Positions 52,342-60,755 of a stretch of 64,000 nucleotides of DNA are shown here, in pieces. Both the position numbers and the translations under genes were made by a program. Source of the stretch: Cyclobacterium plantarum (lineage in GTDB: Bacteria; Bacteroidota; Bacteroidia; Cytophagales; Cyclobacteriaceae); assembly GCF_011290685.1 (NCBI RefSeq), contig NZ_JAANYN010000005.1:124001-188000 (forward strand), given 5' to 3'. Position 1 is the stretch's first letter; each line of letters opens with the position of its first letter. The notes beneath the pieces are model-generated. The model saw nothing but the letters and a program-made list of their open reading frames with translations. It made no database searches and was not told where the DNA came from.

Positions 52342-54741
52342 ATGCTGAAAAACTATTTGCTCATCGCATACAGAAATATCAAAAGGAATAAATTCAGGAC
52401 AATGGTCCATGTGCTGGGACTTTCCCTCGGCGTGGCGGTTTGTTTGATGGTTTTCCATTTGGTTTTCTTTGAATTCAGTTTTGACCGGTTTCATCCGGAT
52501 AGGGAAAGGATCTATCAAGTCAATACCCTTTCTAAATTTCAGGATGGTGAATGGTTAAACAATGGTGTCCCTGTACCCCTGGCAGAGGTGATTCAGGAAA
52601 ACGTGCCTGAAATAGAAACCATGTGCCAGGCTTATACGCTTTGGGAGGTAAAAGTTCGTGAAGGCGGAGCTAGCCGTCTTTATCATCCGGGAGAAAAGGT
52701 GGCCCTGGCAGATAATTCCTTTTTTAAAGTATTTCCCAGAGCCTGGCTGGCCGGAGATCCCAGTCGGGCCCTTAGTGAGGTAAACCAGGTAGTTTTGACT
52801 GCTTCATCTGCTAAAAGCTATTTCTCAACGATGCCGTACAATGAAATTTTGGGAAAGGAGTTGACTTATTTTTTTTACGATACCATTCAGGCGCAGGTGG
52901 TAGGGGTGGTAGCTGATTTTGAAGGACAGACCGATCTGAAAATAACTGATTTTCTCTCCATTGGTAATATGGCTGATCAGAAGGAATTTTACCAGGTCGA
53001 AAATTGGAATTCAGTTAACTCTTCCTTTCAGGTATTTGTCAAGCTTTATGACAAAAGCCAGGAAGACCAGGCTTCAGCCAAATTATTGAATTTGGCCTCC
53101 CCTTACCTGAATGAAGAAGAAGATGGGTCCATGGAATTTTCTTTATTGCCCCTGAGCGAATTGCATTTTCAAAGTCTCGATAATCCGGGGACCAGTAAGA
53201 TGGTCCTAAATGGGTTGATGATCATCGCTGCATTTATCCTATTCCTCGCAGGTGTGAATTTCATCAACCTGGAAACTGCCAGGTCTGTCATAAGGGCTAA
53301 AGAAGTGGGCATTCGCAAAACACTAGGCAGCAATAGACCTCAATTGGTCTTACAATTTCTGACAGAAACGGGGCTGATTGTTTTGGTTTCTTTGTTGGTG
53401 GGTTTGGTATTAACTGAGATGCTCAGCAGGTATTTTGCTGATTTTTTGCCTAAGGATCTGAGTATTCATTATACTGCTTTTCACACCTTGATCTTTCTTC
53501 TGGCCCTGGGTATCATCTTAACTTCAGTCTCCGGAATCTTCCCGGCATTGGTTTTATCCAGTTACCAGCCTCAGAAGGCCATCAAGAATGATTTTAAAAA
53601 CGGTCCCCGTTTTTCAATTGGTCCAATTTTACGCAAAAACCTGACGGTGTTCCAGTTTGCCCTTTCTATCGCTTTTGTAATCGCCGTATTGGTCGTATCT
53701 AACCAAATCGATTTCCTGATGAAGAAGGACCTTGGATTCGATAAGGAGCAGGTTTTGCACTTGAGGATCCCCCAAAATCAAGCTCAGATCAAAAAGGAAA
53801 GTTTTAAAACAACCCTGGACCAGCAAGGATTCGTTCAGCAGGTCTCTATGGGAAATGATGCCCTGGCTTCAAGTGGGCTCATGACTACCTATGCCGAAAT
53901 GCAAAAAGACAGCAGTAAAGTAGAAATACCTGTTCAAATGAAGCACATCGATTCCGATTTTTTGGGTGTTTACAATGTCAATCTCCTGGTGGGAAGGAAT
54001 TTAAGAAACGTACCTGGGGAAATTTTGATCAACCAGGAGATGGTTAAGGAAATGGGGTTTGAAAATCCCTCTGATGCCCTTGGAGTGGCCCTGAAAGTAA
54101 ACGATGATGAGCATCTGATCGTGGGTGTTCTCCCGGATTTTCATTCACGTACATTAAGGGAAGGCATCCTTCCTTTGGTCATGTACCACCGGCCTGTAAA
54201 TAGTAATGTGGTCAGTGTAAAGCTGAATGGAAAAGCTGACCTGCCTCAGGCAAAATCCACGCTGGATGGGATCAGTAAATCATTTTTCCCCAATGATGAA
54301 CTGGAGTTCCGTTTTTTGGATGAATCGGTCAATGCTTTTTACCAATCTGAAATCAAACTGCAGAAGATTTTGAGCATGGCCACCATAATGGCAATTCTCA
54401 TTAGTTTTCTTGGTCTGTTTGCACTGACCTCCTTTACCATCGCCCAAAAGACGAAGGAACTTAGTATTCGAAAAGTTTTGGGGGCAAGCATAGAGGAATT
54501 GATCATGAAACTTTCCAAAGAATATGTGATCCTGATCTTGTTGGCTTTTATATTAGGTGCTGCTCCAGCCTGGTACTTTCTAGGCCATTGGCTGGGAGAT
54601 TTTCAATACCGGATCGATATGCCCTATGGCTTGTATTTTTTGTCAGGGTTTTTTGCCTTGCTTGCCACTTTGGTTATTGTAGGTCTGCACGCCTACCAGG
54701 TAGCCCAGAAAAATCCTGCTGAGGTGCTGTCTAGTGAGTGA
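52342..54741 (+). CDS. MacB/FtsX-type ABC transporter permease (second copy)
   Basis: A 799-residue paralogue of the preceding gene with the same plan: MLKNYLLIAYRNIKRNKFRT, a first span, a MacB-like periplasmic domain, and two FtsX domains. The coupling-helix-like segments are ARSVIRAKEVGIRKTLGSNR and IAQKTKELSIRKVLGASIEE. The pair is probably co-transcribed and may form a heterodimer. The ATPase and any export partner must be encoded elsewhere. Exported substrate unknown; drugs, peptides or lipids are possibilities from the family only. Confidence 0.9.
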   Translation: MLKNYLLIAYRNIKRNKFRTMVHVLGLSLGVAVCLMVFHLVFFEFSFDRFHPDRERIYQVNTLSKFQDGEWLNNGVPVPLAEVIQENVPEIETMCQAYTLWEVKVREGGASRLYHPGEKVALADNSFFKVFPRAWLAGDPSRALSEVNQVVLTASSAKSYFSTMPYNEILGKELTYFFYDTIQAQVVGVVADFEGQTDLKITDFLSIGNMADQKEFYQVENWNSVNSSFQVFVKLYDKSQEDQASAKLLNLASPYLNEEEDGSMEFSLLPLSELHFQSLDNPGTSKMVLNGLMIIAAFILFLAGVNFINLETARSVIRAKEVGIRKTLGSNRPQLVLQFLTETGLIVLVSLLVGLVLTEMLSRYFADFLPKDLSIHYTAFHTLIFLLALGIILTSVSGIFPALVLSSYQPQKAIKNDFKNGPRFSIGPILRKNLTVFQFALSIAFVIAVLVVSNQIDFLMKKDLGFDKEQVLHLRIPQNQAQIKKESFKTTLDQQGFVQQVSMGNDALASSGLMTTYAEMQKDSSKVEIPVQMKHIDSDFLGVYNVNLLVGRNLRNVPGEILINQEMVKEMGFENPSDALGVALKVNDDEHLIVGVLPDFHSRTLREGILPLVMYHRPVNSNVVSVKLNGKADLPQAKSTLDGISKSFFPNDELEFRFLDESVNAFYQSEIKLQKILSMATIMAILISFLGLFALTSFTIAQKTKELSIRKVLGASIEELIMKLSKEYVILILLAFILGAAPAWYFLGHWLGDFQYRIDMPYGLYFLSGFFALLATLVIVGLHAYQVAQKNPAEVLSSE

Positions 54742-54965
54742 AAATGCAGTTGATTTCAGGCACCCCCTAATTATTAGTTTATTTTAATCTGTTGGTCTCG
54801 TCAAAATCCCTCCCGAAAAAAATTGGGACAGGCTCTTTTTCCCTGTTTTAAAGTGGGATTTGCCTGCGGTTTCTTTTTCTGTGCCCGTTTCATTTTCCTA
54901 TCTCTCTTAGCCGTATTGTACAGTTTAGAATCAATCGTGAATTCAAAATTTCAACAGCTCCCCTT

Positions 54966-55679
54966 TCACCTTCGAAATGCCGCCCATTCAATGCTGTTTT
55001 TTAACAATTTCCGGTACCGTGGATCGGCAAAAATTCCGGGACCGTGGCCTGGTTGCAGGTATACCGATCGGGTTTTTGAGTTGATTTCCCTGGTCCACAT
55101 CAGGTGCTCCATGCTTTCCGAATGGGAGCTGCTGATCAATACATTTACTTGCGGAGAAATAAAAACCTGACCATATATCTCATCAAAAATTTCAAAATCT
55201 TCCATTCCCCAGACGATAGGATGATCTTTGTCTGCGATTTTGACATCAAAATGTACATCATGCTGGTAGGTAGATTGTGTTTGGGTATCATCCCCATTTT
55301 CAATGTACCTGCCTCCTAATACATCCCGGTAGAAATCCCAATCCTGGTAGGAAACGATGGCATGATGGAGAAATACCAGTCCTACGCCTTCCTTTACCAT
55401 TTGTTCAAATCCTGCCTTTTCCGCTTCGCTGATTTCCTGGACCATATCATAAAAGAGAATCACATCAAATCCCTCAGGGTTAAGAAAATAAGCATTGGCA
55501 TCGGGCTGGGCCAGTTCCTTATATTCAATGTTACCCAAAGCATCCATCATTTCGAAAAAAGCTAGGCGATCAAATCCATGTCCCCCTGTGATCACCAACA
55601 GGGAGGTTTTCTCATCCTGGGCAAATGTTACCTTTGCCATGCACAATAAGATAAGCAGGTATACACACAATACTTTCAT
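54966..55679 (-). CDS. ThuA domain-containing protein, exported
   Basis: A 237-residue ThuA-like protein of the class I amidotransferase fold. Members occur in sugar-utilisation gene sets, but their chemistry is poorly defined. It has a signal peptide (VYLLILLCMAKVTFAQ), then LLVITGGHGFD, GFDVILFYDM, GVGLVFLHHAIVSYQDW and the C-terminal PGHGPGIFADPRYRKLLKNS. It starts 7 bases after the WYL regulator stop, suggesting a two-gene unit. Confidence 0.88.
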   Translation of the reverse strand: MKVLCVYLLILLCMAKVTFAQDEKTSLLVITGGHGFDRLAFFEMMDALGNIEYKELAQPDANAYFLNPEGFDVILFYDMVQEISEAEKAGFEQMVKEGVGLVFLHHAIVSYQDWDFYRDVLGGRYIENGDDTQTQSTYQHDVHFDVKIADKDHPIVWGMEDFEIFDEIYGQVFISPQVNVLISSSHSESMEHLMWTREINSKTRSVYLQPGHGPGIFADPRYRKLLKNSIEWAAFRR

Positions 55680-55686
55680 AGCGGGC

Positions 55687-56673
55687 TTATTTTATATTAG
55701 GGACACTTTTCGGGAATTCTGCCACCAGGTCTGAATGCCGGCGCAGCATGGTTTCCAATAATTCCTTAAGTCGGTCTTTTAATTCCTGTGGCTGTATGAT
55801 GGTCACCTCATCGGCCATCATGATGATCCACCTCATAAAACCTTCTATAGAACAGGTCATAAAGGTCAGTAGAACAGTTTCACCGCAGTCCTCTTTTAGT
55901 ACAAATCCCTGGTCATACAGTTGGGAATGGAGGTATTTCACCATTGATTTTTTTGTTGCTATGACCACTTTGGTCAGGTTCTCCTCTTTCTCTATTTTTT
56001 CAAGATAAGTCTGAAGAGAGGGGTGCTCCCCTTCGAATTTTTCCCCCATGACCTTTAACCCATTGATTCTGTCCAGCCGGAAGGTGCGGTAATCTTTTCT
56101 TAACCTGCAATAAGCGATCATGTACCATTGCTCGAAAGCAAAATAAACCCCGATTGGTTCAAGGATACGGGTAGTGGTCTGCTCTTCTACGAAACTGGTG
56201 TAGCAGATTTCGATCAATTTGTTTTCCGAAAGGCTATCCAATACCCCTTGCAGTACCTGTTCCTTGCCAGCTGCTTGCAGACTGTTTTTTCTTCTCACCT
56301 GTATGTGGGAAGATAGGTGCTCGATGACATCTTTTTCCGGTTGGCGAAGGACTGATTTGATTTTGTAAACAGCAGCTTGAAAATTTTTACTGCTTTCTCT
56401 ATCCGCTACTTTTTCAATGACCTTTTCTGCCACCAGGAAAGACAAGGCCTCTTCCCGGGTAAACATGACTGGTGGAAGCCGGTAGCCGTCCACCAGGGCA
56501 TATCCCTGTCCTGCCTCTCCGATGATGGGGACACCCGCCTCCTCCAGGGCCCGCATGTCCCGGTAAACGGTCCTGAGACTTACGCCAAACCTTTCCGCAA
56601 TCTCATTGGCCCGGATCAGCCTTTTGGATTGCAGCTGGGTGAGAATAGCGGTAAGTCTGTCTAGTCTGTTCAT
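55687..56673 (-). CDS. YafY-type WYL-domain transcriptional regulator
   Basis: A 328-residue regulator. The N-terminus is a DeoR-like winged helix (IRANEIAERFGVSLRTVYRD), and the middle is a WYL ligand-sensing domain with WYMIAYCRLRKDYRTFRLDR. A C-terminal WCX-like extension follows. It stands divergent to the DinB gene (153 bases apart) and directly upstream of thuA. It probably controls one or both. A TACATTGA box about 20 bases before its start is one base off the -7 consensus. Confidence 0.88.
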   Translation of the reverse strand: MNRLDRLTAILTQLQSKRLIRANEIAERFGVSLRTVYRDMRALEEAGVPIIGEAGQGYALVDGYRLPPVMFTREEALSFLVAEKVIEKVADRESSKNFQAAVYKIKSVLRQPEKDVIEHLSSHIQVRRKNSLQAAGKEQVLQGVLDSLSENKLIEICYTSFVEEQTTTRILEPIGVYFAFEQWYMIAYCRLRKDYRTFRLDRINGLKVMGEKFEGEHPSLQTYLEKIEKEENLTKVVIATKKSMVKYLHSQLYDQGFVLKEDCGETVLLTFMTCSIEGFMRWIIMMADEVTIIQPQELKDRLKELLETMLRRHSDLVAEFPKSVPNIK

Positions 56674-56825
56674 CTGTTATAAATGCAATTCAATGTAAGG
56701 ATTTTTTAGTGTCTGAAAAAATCAATGATTTTTTTGAGGAAAAGGTAAGCCTGCTGACATAGGGCTGTCACAGTCGGGTGTTTAATTTGGGATATCAATA
56801 AAATGCTAACCAAATAAAGATCATT

Positions 56826-57323
56826 ATGGAGACCAAAGCAGTAAAAAGCGAAACCAAACATCAAATCATTTCTCCCTCCCAGATGCTTGCCCATTGGCAG
56901 GGACATCGGAAGTTGACCAGGCGGGTCATTGAGGCCTTTCCGGCCGACCAATTGTTTACTTTTGGTTTAGGAGGCATGCGCAGTTACGGGGAGATGGTCA
57001 AGGAGTTGATCGCCATTGCCGGGCCGGGGGTGAAGGGGCTGGCTATTGGAGAGTGGAAAGAATTGGATGAAAACCTGGACCTGGGCGACAGCAAGGAAAA
57101 ACTGTTGAAAATGTGGGATGAAACCACTCAGGAAATCGACCACTGGTTTCCCAAAATCTCATTGGATAAATACCAGGAAACGGTGCTTGCCTTTGGTCAA
57201 TACGAAGACAAATCTTACTGCACCCTGCTGTACTTTATCGACAATGAAATTCATCACAGGGGCCAGGCATATGTTTATCTTCGGGCATTGGGCATCGCCC
57301 CGCCTGATTTTTGGGAGCGGTAA
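56826..57323 (+). CDS. DinB family protein
   Basis: A 165-residue four-helix-bundle protein of the DinB/YfiT superfamily. The metal-site pattern is visible in MLAHWQGHRKLT and in the C-terminal NEIHHRGQAYVYLRALGI-PPDF segment. Members include thiol-dependent transferases, but most are uncharacterised; no specific reaction is proposed. It is transcribed away from the WYL regulator and converges on lysS. Confidence 0.85.
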   Translation: METKAVKSETKHQIISPSQMLAHWQGHRKLTRRVIEAFPADQLFTFGLGGMRSYGEMVKELIAIAGPGVKGLAIGEWKELDENLDLGDSKEKLLKMWDETTQEIDHWFPKISLDKYQETVLAFGQYEDKSYCTLLYFIDNEIHHRGQAYVYLRALGIAPPDFWER

Positions 57324-57364
57324 CCTGTAGACGTGAGATTTCTTCCGGTAGAAAATCAAAAAAT

Positions 57365-57394
57365 AAAGCCCGAAGTTGTATAGCTTCGGGCTTT
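57365..57394. terminator. Bidirectional terminator between the DinB gene and lysS
   Basis: AAAGCCCGAAG (57365-57375) pairs perfectly with CTTCGGGCTTT (57384-57394) around an 8-base loop. It lies between convergent genes and has A/T flanks that suit both strands. Confidence 0.85.
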
Positions 57395-57400
57395 AATCAT

Positions 57401-59125
57401 TCATGCTCCGTTTATCCAGTTTTCTACCTCATCTTTGGTAGGGTTGGGGGCTTCCAGTTTGAGTTTTTTTCGTTTTCCGCAGACATCATTGAACAACTTG
57501 TTTGGGTTTTGTCCCCTGAGTTGCTCCAATGTATGGATATTCAATTCCCGAATGGCCGGTACCAGTCCGGGATGAATACCCCTTGCTATAAAATCATCGT
57601 CTGTAGCGACCTGCACTTTTTTCTCCGGTTTCATTTGTGGAAAGAACAAGACTTCCTGAATGGTACTTTTGTTGGTCAGCATCATGCAGAGCCTGTCGAT
57701 GCCTATGCCCAATCCTGAGGTTGGAGGCATGCCATATTCCAATGCACGCAGAAAATCCTCATCCATGGCCATGGCTTCATCATCTCCTCTGGCTGCCAGT
57801 TTGAGCTGTTCTTCGAAGCGTTCCCGCTGATCAACCGGGTCATTCAGCTCTGTGTACGCATTGGCGATTTCTTTTCCATTGACAAAGAGCTCGAACCTTT
57901 CCACCAGCCCGGGTTTGTCCCGGTGTTTTTTGGCCAGAGGGGTCATTTCTATGGGGTAATCGGTAATGTAAGTGGGTTGAATAAGATGGTCTTCCACCTT
58001 TTCACCAAAAATTTCATCAATGAGTTTTCCTTTCCCCATGGAGTCATCTACTTCCACTCCCAAATCGGTACAAACGGCTCTCAGGGCTTTTTCATCCATC
58101 TGGCTTACATCCACCCCTGCATATTCCTGAATGGATTCAAACATGGTCAGCCTTCGGTAGGGCCCGGCAAATTCAATGGTGTTTTGGCCTACCTTTGCCT
58201 GCGTTTCGCCCAATACGGCCTTGGCAATTTGCCCCAATAGGTCTTCCACCATTTCCATCATCCAGTTATAATCCTTGTAGGCCACATAGATTTCCATGGA
58301 GGTGAATTCAGGATTATGGGTGCGGTCCATGCCTTCATTCCGAAACATTTTTCCGATTTCATACACCCCTTCAAACCCGCCAACGATCAATCGTTTCAGG
58401 TAAAGCTCATTGGCAATTCTTAAAAACAGGGGAATGTCAAGGGCATTGTGGTGGGTGTCGAAAGGTTTGGCGGCAGCTCCGCCATGTACCTGCTGAAGAA
58501 TGGGGGTTTCCACTTCCAGCCAGCCATGATCATCAAAATACCTTCTCATGGAAGAGATGACCCGCGACCTGGCCACAAAGGTGTTTTTCACCTCCGGATT
58601 GACCACCAGATCCACATACCGCTGCCTGTACCGCAATTCCGGGTCGGTAAAGCCATCATAAACATTTCCTTCCTCATCCCTTTTTACTACAGGAAGCGGT
58701 TTCAGGGATTTGGAAAGCAGCGTCAACTCCTGAACATGAAGTGAAATTTCTCCGGTTTGGGTGGTGAAAATAAAGCCTTTAAGCCCAATGAAATCACCGA
58801 TGCCCAGTAATTTTTTAAATACGGTATTGTAAAGGGTCTTGTCTTCCTCCGGACAAATGTCATCTCTTCTCACATAGATCTGCAGCCTGCCGCTACTGTC
58901 CTGTATTTCCGCAAAACTGGCTGAGCCCATTATTCTGCGGGTCATTAGCCTTCCTGCTATGCTGATATTCTTATAGTCGTTTTTGCGATTTTCGTAATTT
59001 TTATGGATATCTGCCGCAGAGGCATTGATGGGGTAGGACAAGGCAGGGTAAGGGTCAATGCCCAACTGCATCAGTGATTCCCTGTCTTTTCTTCTTTCTA
59101 TCTCCTGTTCGTTCAGTAATTGCAT
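57401..59125 (-). CDS. lysS: Lysyl-tRNA synthetase, class II
   Basis: Charges tRNA-Lys. The 574-residue enzyme has an N-terminal OB-fold anticodon domain ([20 protein letters not shown]). The class II core carries motif 2, [20 protein letters not shown], and motif 3, [11 protein letters not shown]. About 75 residues follow the usual end at [10 protein letters not shown], an extension that contains [18 protein letters not shown] and ends WINGA. It lies 12 bases after the proline dehydrogenase stop, so the two are probably co-transcribed. Confidence 0.97.
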   Translation of the reverse strand: MQLLNEQEIERRKDRESLMQLGIDPYPALSYPINASAADIHKNYENRKNDYKNISIAGRLMTRRIMGSASFAEIQDSSGRLQIYVRRDDICPEEDKTLYNTVFKKLLGIGDFIGLKGFIFTTQTGEISLHVQELTLLSKSLKPLPVVKRDEEGNVYDGFTDPELRYRQRYVDLVVNPEVKNTFVARSRVISSMRRYFDDHGWLEVETPILQQVHGGAAAKPFDTHHNALDIPLFLRIANELYLKRLIVGGFEGVYEIGKMFRNEGMDRTHNPEFTSMEIYVAYKDYNWMMEMVEDLLGQIAKAVLGETQAKVGQNTIEFAGPYRRLTMFESIQEYAGVDVSQMDEKALRAVCTDLGVEVDDSMGKGKLIDEIFGEKVEDHLIQPTYITDYPIEMTPLAKKHRDKPGLVERFELFVNGKEIANAYTELNDPVDQRERFEEQLKLAARGDDEAMAMDEDFLRALEYGMPPTSGLGIGIDRLCMMLTNKSTIQEVLFFPQMKPEKKVQVATDDDFIARGIHPGLVPAIRELNIHTLEQLRGQNPNKLFNDVCGKRKKLKLEAPNPTKDEVENWINGA

Positions 59126-59137
59126 GTATTAAGGTGG

Positions 59138-60340
59138 TTATGCTATTGTTGGAAATTCAGGCAGGTTTTTACGCCTGCGTATCTCTTGTTTGATTAGTTT
59201 CAGTTCCCTGCCTGTTTGGCCGGAGATCCCGGAATTTTCTTCCGCTCTCCTGCCCAGATAGGGCAATACTTCTTTTATCGGACCATAGGGCAGGTATTTG
59301 ACCACATTAAAGCCAGCTTTGGCCAGATTAAAGGAAATGGGGTCGCTCATCCCGTAGAGTTGAGAAAAATAAATCCTTTCATCCGTACGGGAAAGCCCAT
59401 GCAGGTCTATCAATTCAGCCAGTACCCTATTGCTCATTTCATTGTGGGATCCGCTGACCAGGGAGATCCTTTGCTTGTTGTTGATACAGAATTGCAGGGC
59501 CTTGTCATAAGCCTGGTCGGTAGCTGACTTTGTCGCATGAATGGGGTCAGGATAGCCTTTTGTAGCAGCCTTTTCCCGCTCTTTCTCCATGTAGGCTCCT
59601 CTCACCAATTTGGCTCCCAGGAAATATCCCCTGGCCACGGCATCGTGATGCGCATCTTTCAAATTCCGCAGCATGTCCTTCCGGTACAACTGATAGGTGT
59701 TGAAAACCAAAGCACGTTCTTTGTTGAATTGCCGCATGGCTTCCTGTACCCATTGGTCGATTATTCCCTGAAACCAGCTTTCCTCGCCATCAACCATGAT
59801 GCGAACATTGCTTTGAAATGATTCCTGGCAAATACCCATGAATCTTTCTTTACCCTTAGACAGGGTCGCCTGCGCTTGATCAGAAAGCTGCTGATTTTCC
59901 TGGGCCTGGGCAAGAAGATTGGTATCCACTATTCCAGAAACCTTAAAAACAGCAAAAGGCAGGTTTTCGTTTTTGCAGGCTTCATCTATGGTCCGTAAAA
60001 TTTCCTCTTTGGCTGCAACAAAACTGTTTTCGTCACTTTTTCCCTCTACAGAATAATCAAGTATGGATTTGACCCCAAACCTGGCCAGCCGGTTAATTGT
60101 AGGTTTACAGGAATCGATATTTTCCCCGCCGCAAAACTGTCGGAATACGGTTTCTTTGACTACTTTTTCCATAGGAAATCCCAGTGAAAAGGCCATTTTG
60201 GTCAGCCAAAGTCCGGTTTTCACCAAGGCAGGATAGCCCAATAATCGGAACAATGCACGGGTTTTTTTCAATTCATCGTCCGAAAGGTGGGCAAAAGCTG
60301 TCTCCAGATTGTCAAAAGAAAAAGCAGGTTTTTTTTCCAT
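59138..60340 (-). CDS. Proline dehydrogenase
   Basis: FAD enzyme oxidising proline to pyrroline-5-carboxylate. The 400-residue single-domain protein has ETVFRQFCGGE, GAKLVRGAYMEKERE, SLVSGSHNE and the signature KYLPYGPIKEVLPYLGRRAE. It lacks the aldehyde dehydrogenase half of PutA. I start it at ATG 60340 (MEKKPAFSFDNLE): a frame from 60391 would contain the TATCTTTG promoter box. Linked to lysS downstream. Confidence 0.93.
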   Translation of the reverse strand: MEKKPAFSFDNLETAFAHLSDDELKKTRALFRLLGYPALVKTGLWLTKMAFSLGFPMEKVVKETVFRQFCGGENIDSCKPTINRLARFGVKSILDYSVEGKSDENSFVAAKEEILRTIDEACKNENLPFAVFKVSGIVDTNLLAQAQENQQLSDQAQATLSKGKERFMGICQESFQSNVRIMVDGEESWFQGIIDQWVQEAMRQFNKERALVFNTYQLYRKDMLRNLKDAHHDAVARGYFLGAKLVRGAYMEKEREKAATKGYPDPIHATKSATDQAYDKALQFCINNKQRISLVSGSHNEMSNRVLAELIDLHGLSRTDERIYFSQLYGMSDPISFNLAKAGFNVVKYLPYGPIKEVLPYLGRRAEENSGISGQTGRELKLIKQEIRRRKNLPEFPTIA

Positions 60341-60350
60341 TTTCAAGGGG

Positions 60351-60358
60351 CAAAGATA
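60351..60358 (-). promoter_or_regulatory. -7 box for proline dehydrogenase-lysS
   Basis: The minus strand reads TATCTTTG, ten bases before ATG 60340. No clear TTTG at 19-21 bases upstream. If used, the mRNA leader is only a few bases long. Confidence 0.5.
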
Positions 60359-60443
60359 CCAAAAAAAACAGCTTGAGAGATGTATTTGCACTTTCTATTT
60401 ACCCTATACCGGAATTTTTTAGTCTTGTAGAAATGAAATACAA

Positions 60444-60476
60444 TTCCAAGGCTCGTATAACTTGTCGTCCTTGGAA
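60444..60476. repeat. 8-bp inverted repeat between divergent units
   Basis: TTCCAAGG (60444-60451) and CCTTGGAA (60469-60476) are perfect complements separated by 17 bases. The repeat lies between the divergent promoters for proline dehydrogenase and the aromatic cluster, where a regulator site would be expected. Confidence 0.4.
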
Positions 60477-60553
60477 AAAACCGGGATAAAGTATGGACCT
60501 GGTAAATAGAAATGATTAAATGGATGTAATGGGATAAAAAAAATGAATTACTG

Positions 60554-60585
60554 TTTGATTTTTAATTGGGGAAAGGTTACATTTG
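60554..60585 (+). promoter_or_regulatory. Promoter of the aromatic leader and DAHP synthase operon
   Basis: TTTG at 60554-60557, a 20-base spacer and TACATTTG at 60578-60585, a full consensus match. The box ends four bases before the ATG of the leader peptide, so transcription should start at or next to that ATG. Confidence 0.8.
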
Positions 60586-60589
60586 GAGC

Positions 60590-60685
60590 ATGAAAAAATT
60601 CGCGGCTACATATTTTAGCTTTTTTTACTTTTATTTTCGTCCCCACGGCCGAATCGGAGCTGCGTACTGTCTTGAAAAAATATAA
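60590..60685 (+). CDS. Phe/Tyr-rich leader peptide
   Basis: A 31-codon frame, ATG at 60590 to TAA at 60683-60685. Residues 4-16 read FAATYFSFFYFYF: six Phe and three Tyr in thirteen codons, with eight aromatic codons among residues 8-16. A further Tyr is at residue 26. The remainder is RPHGRIGAAYCLEKI. Placed between a promoter and a terminator before the DAHP synthase/chorismate mutase gene, it has the features of a leader peptide sensing charged tRNA-Phe and tRNA-Tyr. Enterobacterial pheL is the analogue. The distal part of the frame contains the antiterminator arm. Function is inferred from architecture. Confidence 0.85.
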   Translation: MKKFAATYFSFFYFYFRPHGRIGAAYCLEKI

Positions 60686-60735
60686 TTAAAGATAAACAAA
60701 CACAGGAGCCCGATTCGAGAGAGTCGGGCTTTTTT
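60601..60735 (+). promoter_or_regulatory. Transcription attenuator of the aromatic operon
   Basis: Alternative pairings can be drawn. Arm 1, CGCGGCT (60601-60607), pairs with AGCTGCG (60658-60664). Arm 2, CGAATCGG-A-GCT (60650-60661), pairs with arm 3, AGC-CCGATTCG (60707-60717), with one bulged A, giving an 11-pair antiterminator. Arm 3 can instead pair with arm 4 (60721-60730) to form the terminator. Ribosomes stalled on the aromatic codons at 60611-60637 would stop short of arm 2 and favour read-through. Geometry is plausible, but the stop codon lies 22 bases past arm 2, so the non-stalled state needs testing. Confidence 0.75.
60707..60735 (+). terminator. Attenuator terminator before the DAHP synthase gene
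   Basis: AGCCCGATTC (60707-60716) pairs with GAGTCGGGCT (60721-60730), one T-G pair, around a GAGA tetraloop. Six T follow (60730-60735). It lies 20 bases upstream of the DAHP synthase start and 21 after the leader stop. Confidence 0.9.
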
Positions 60736-60755
60736 ATTTAACCGTAAATCAAACA

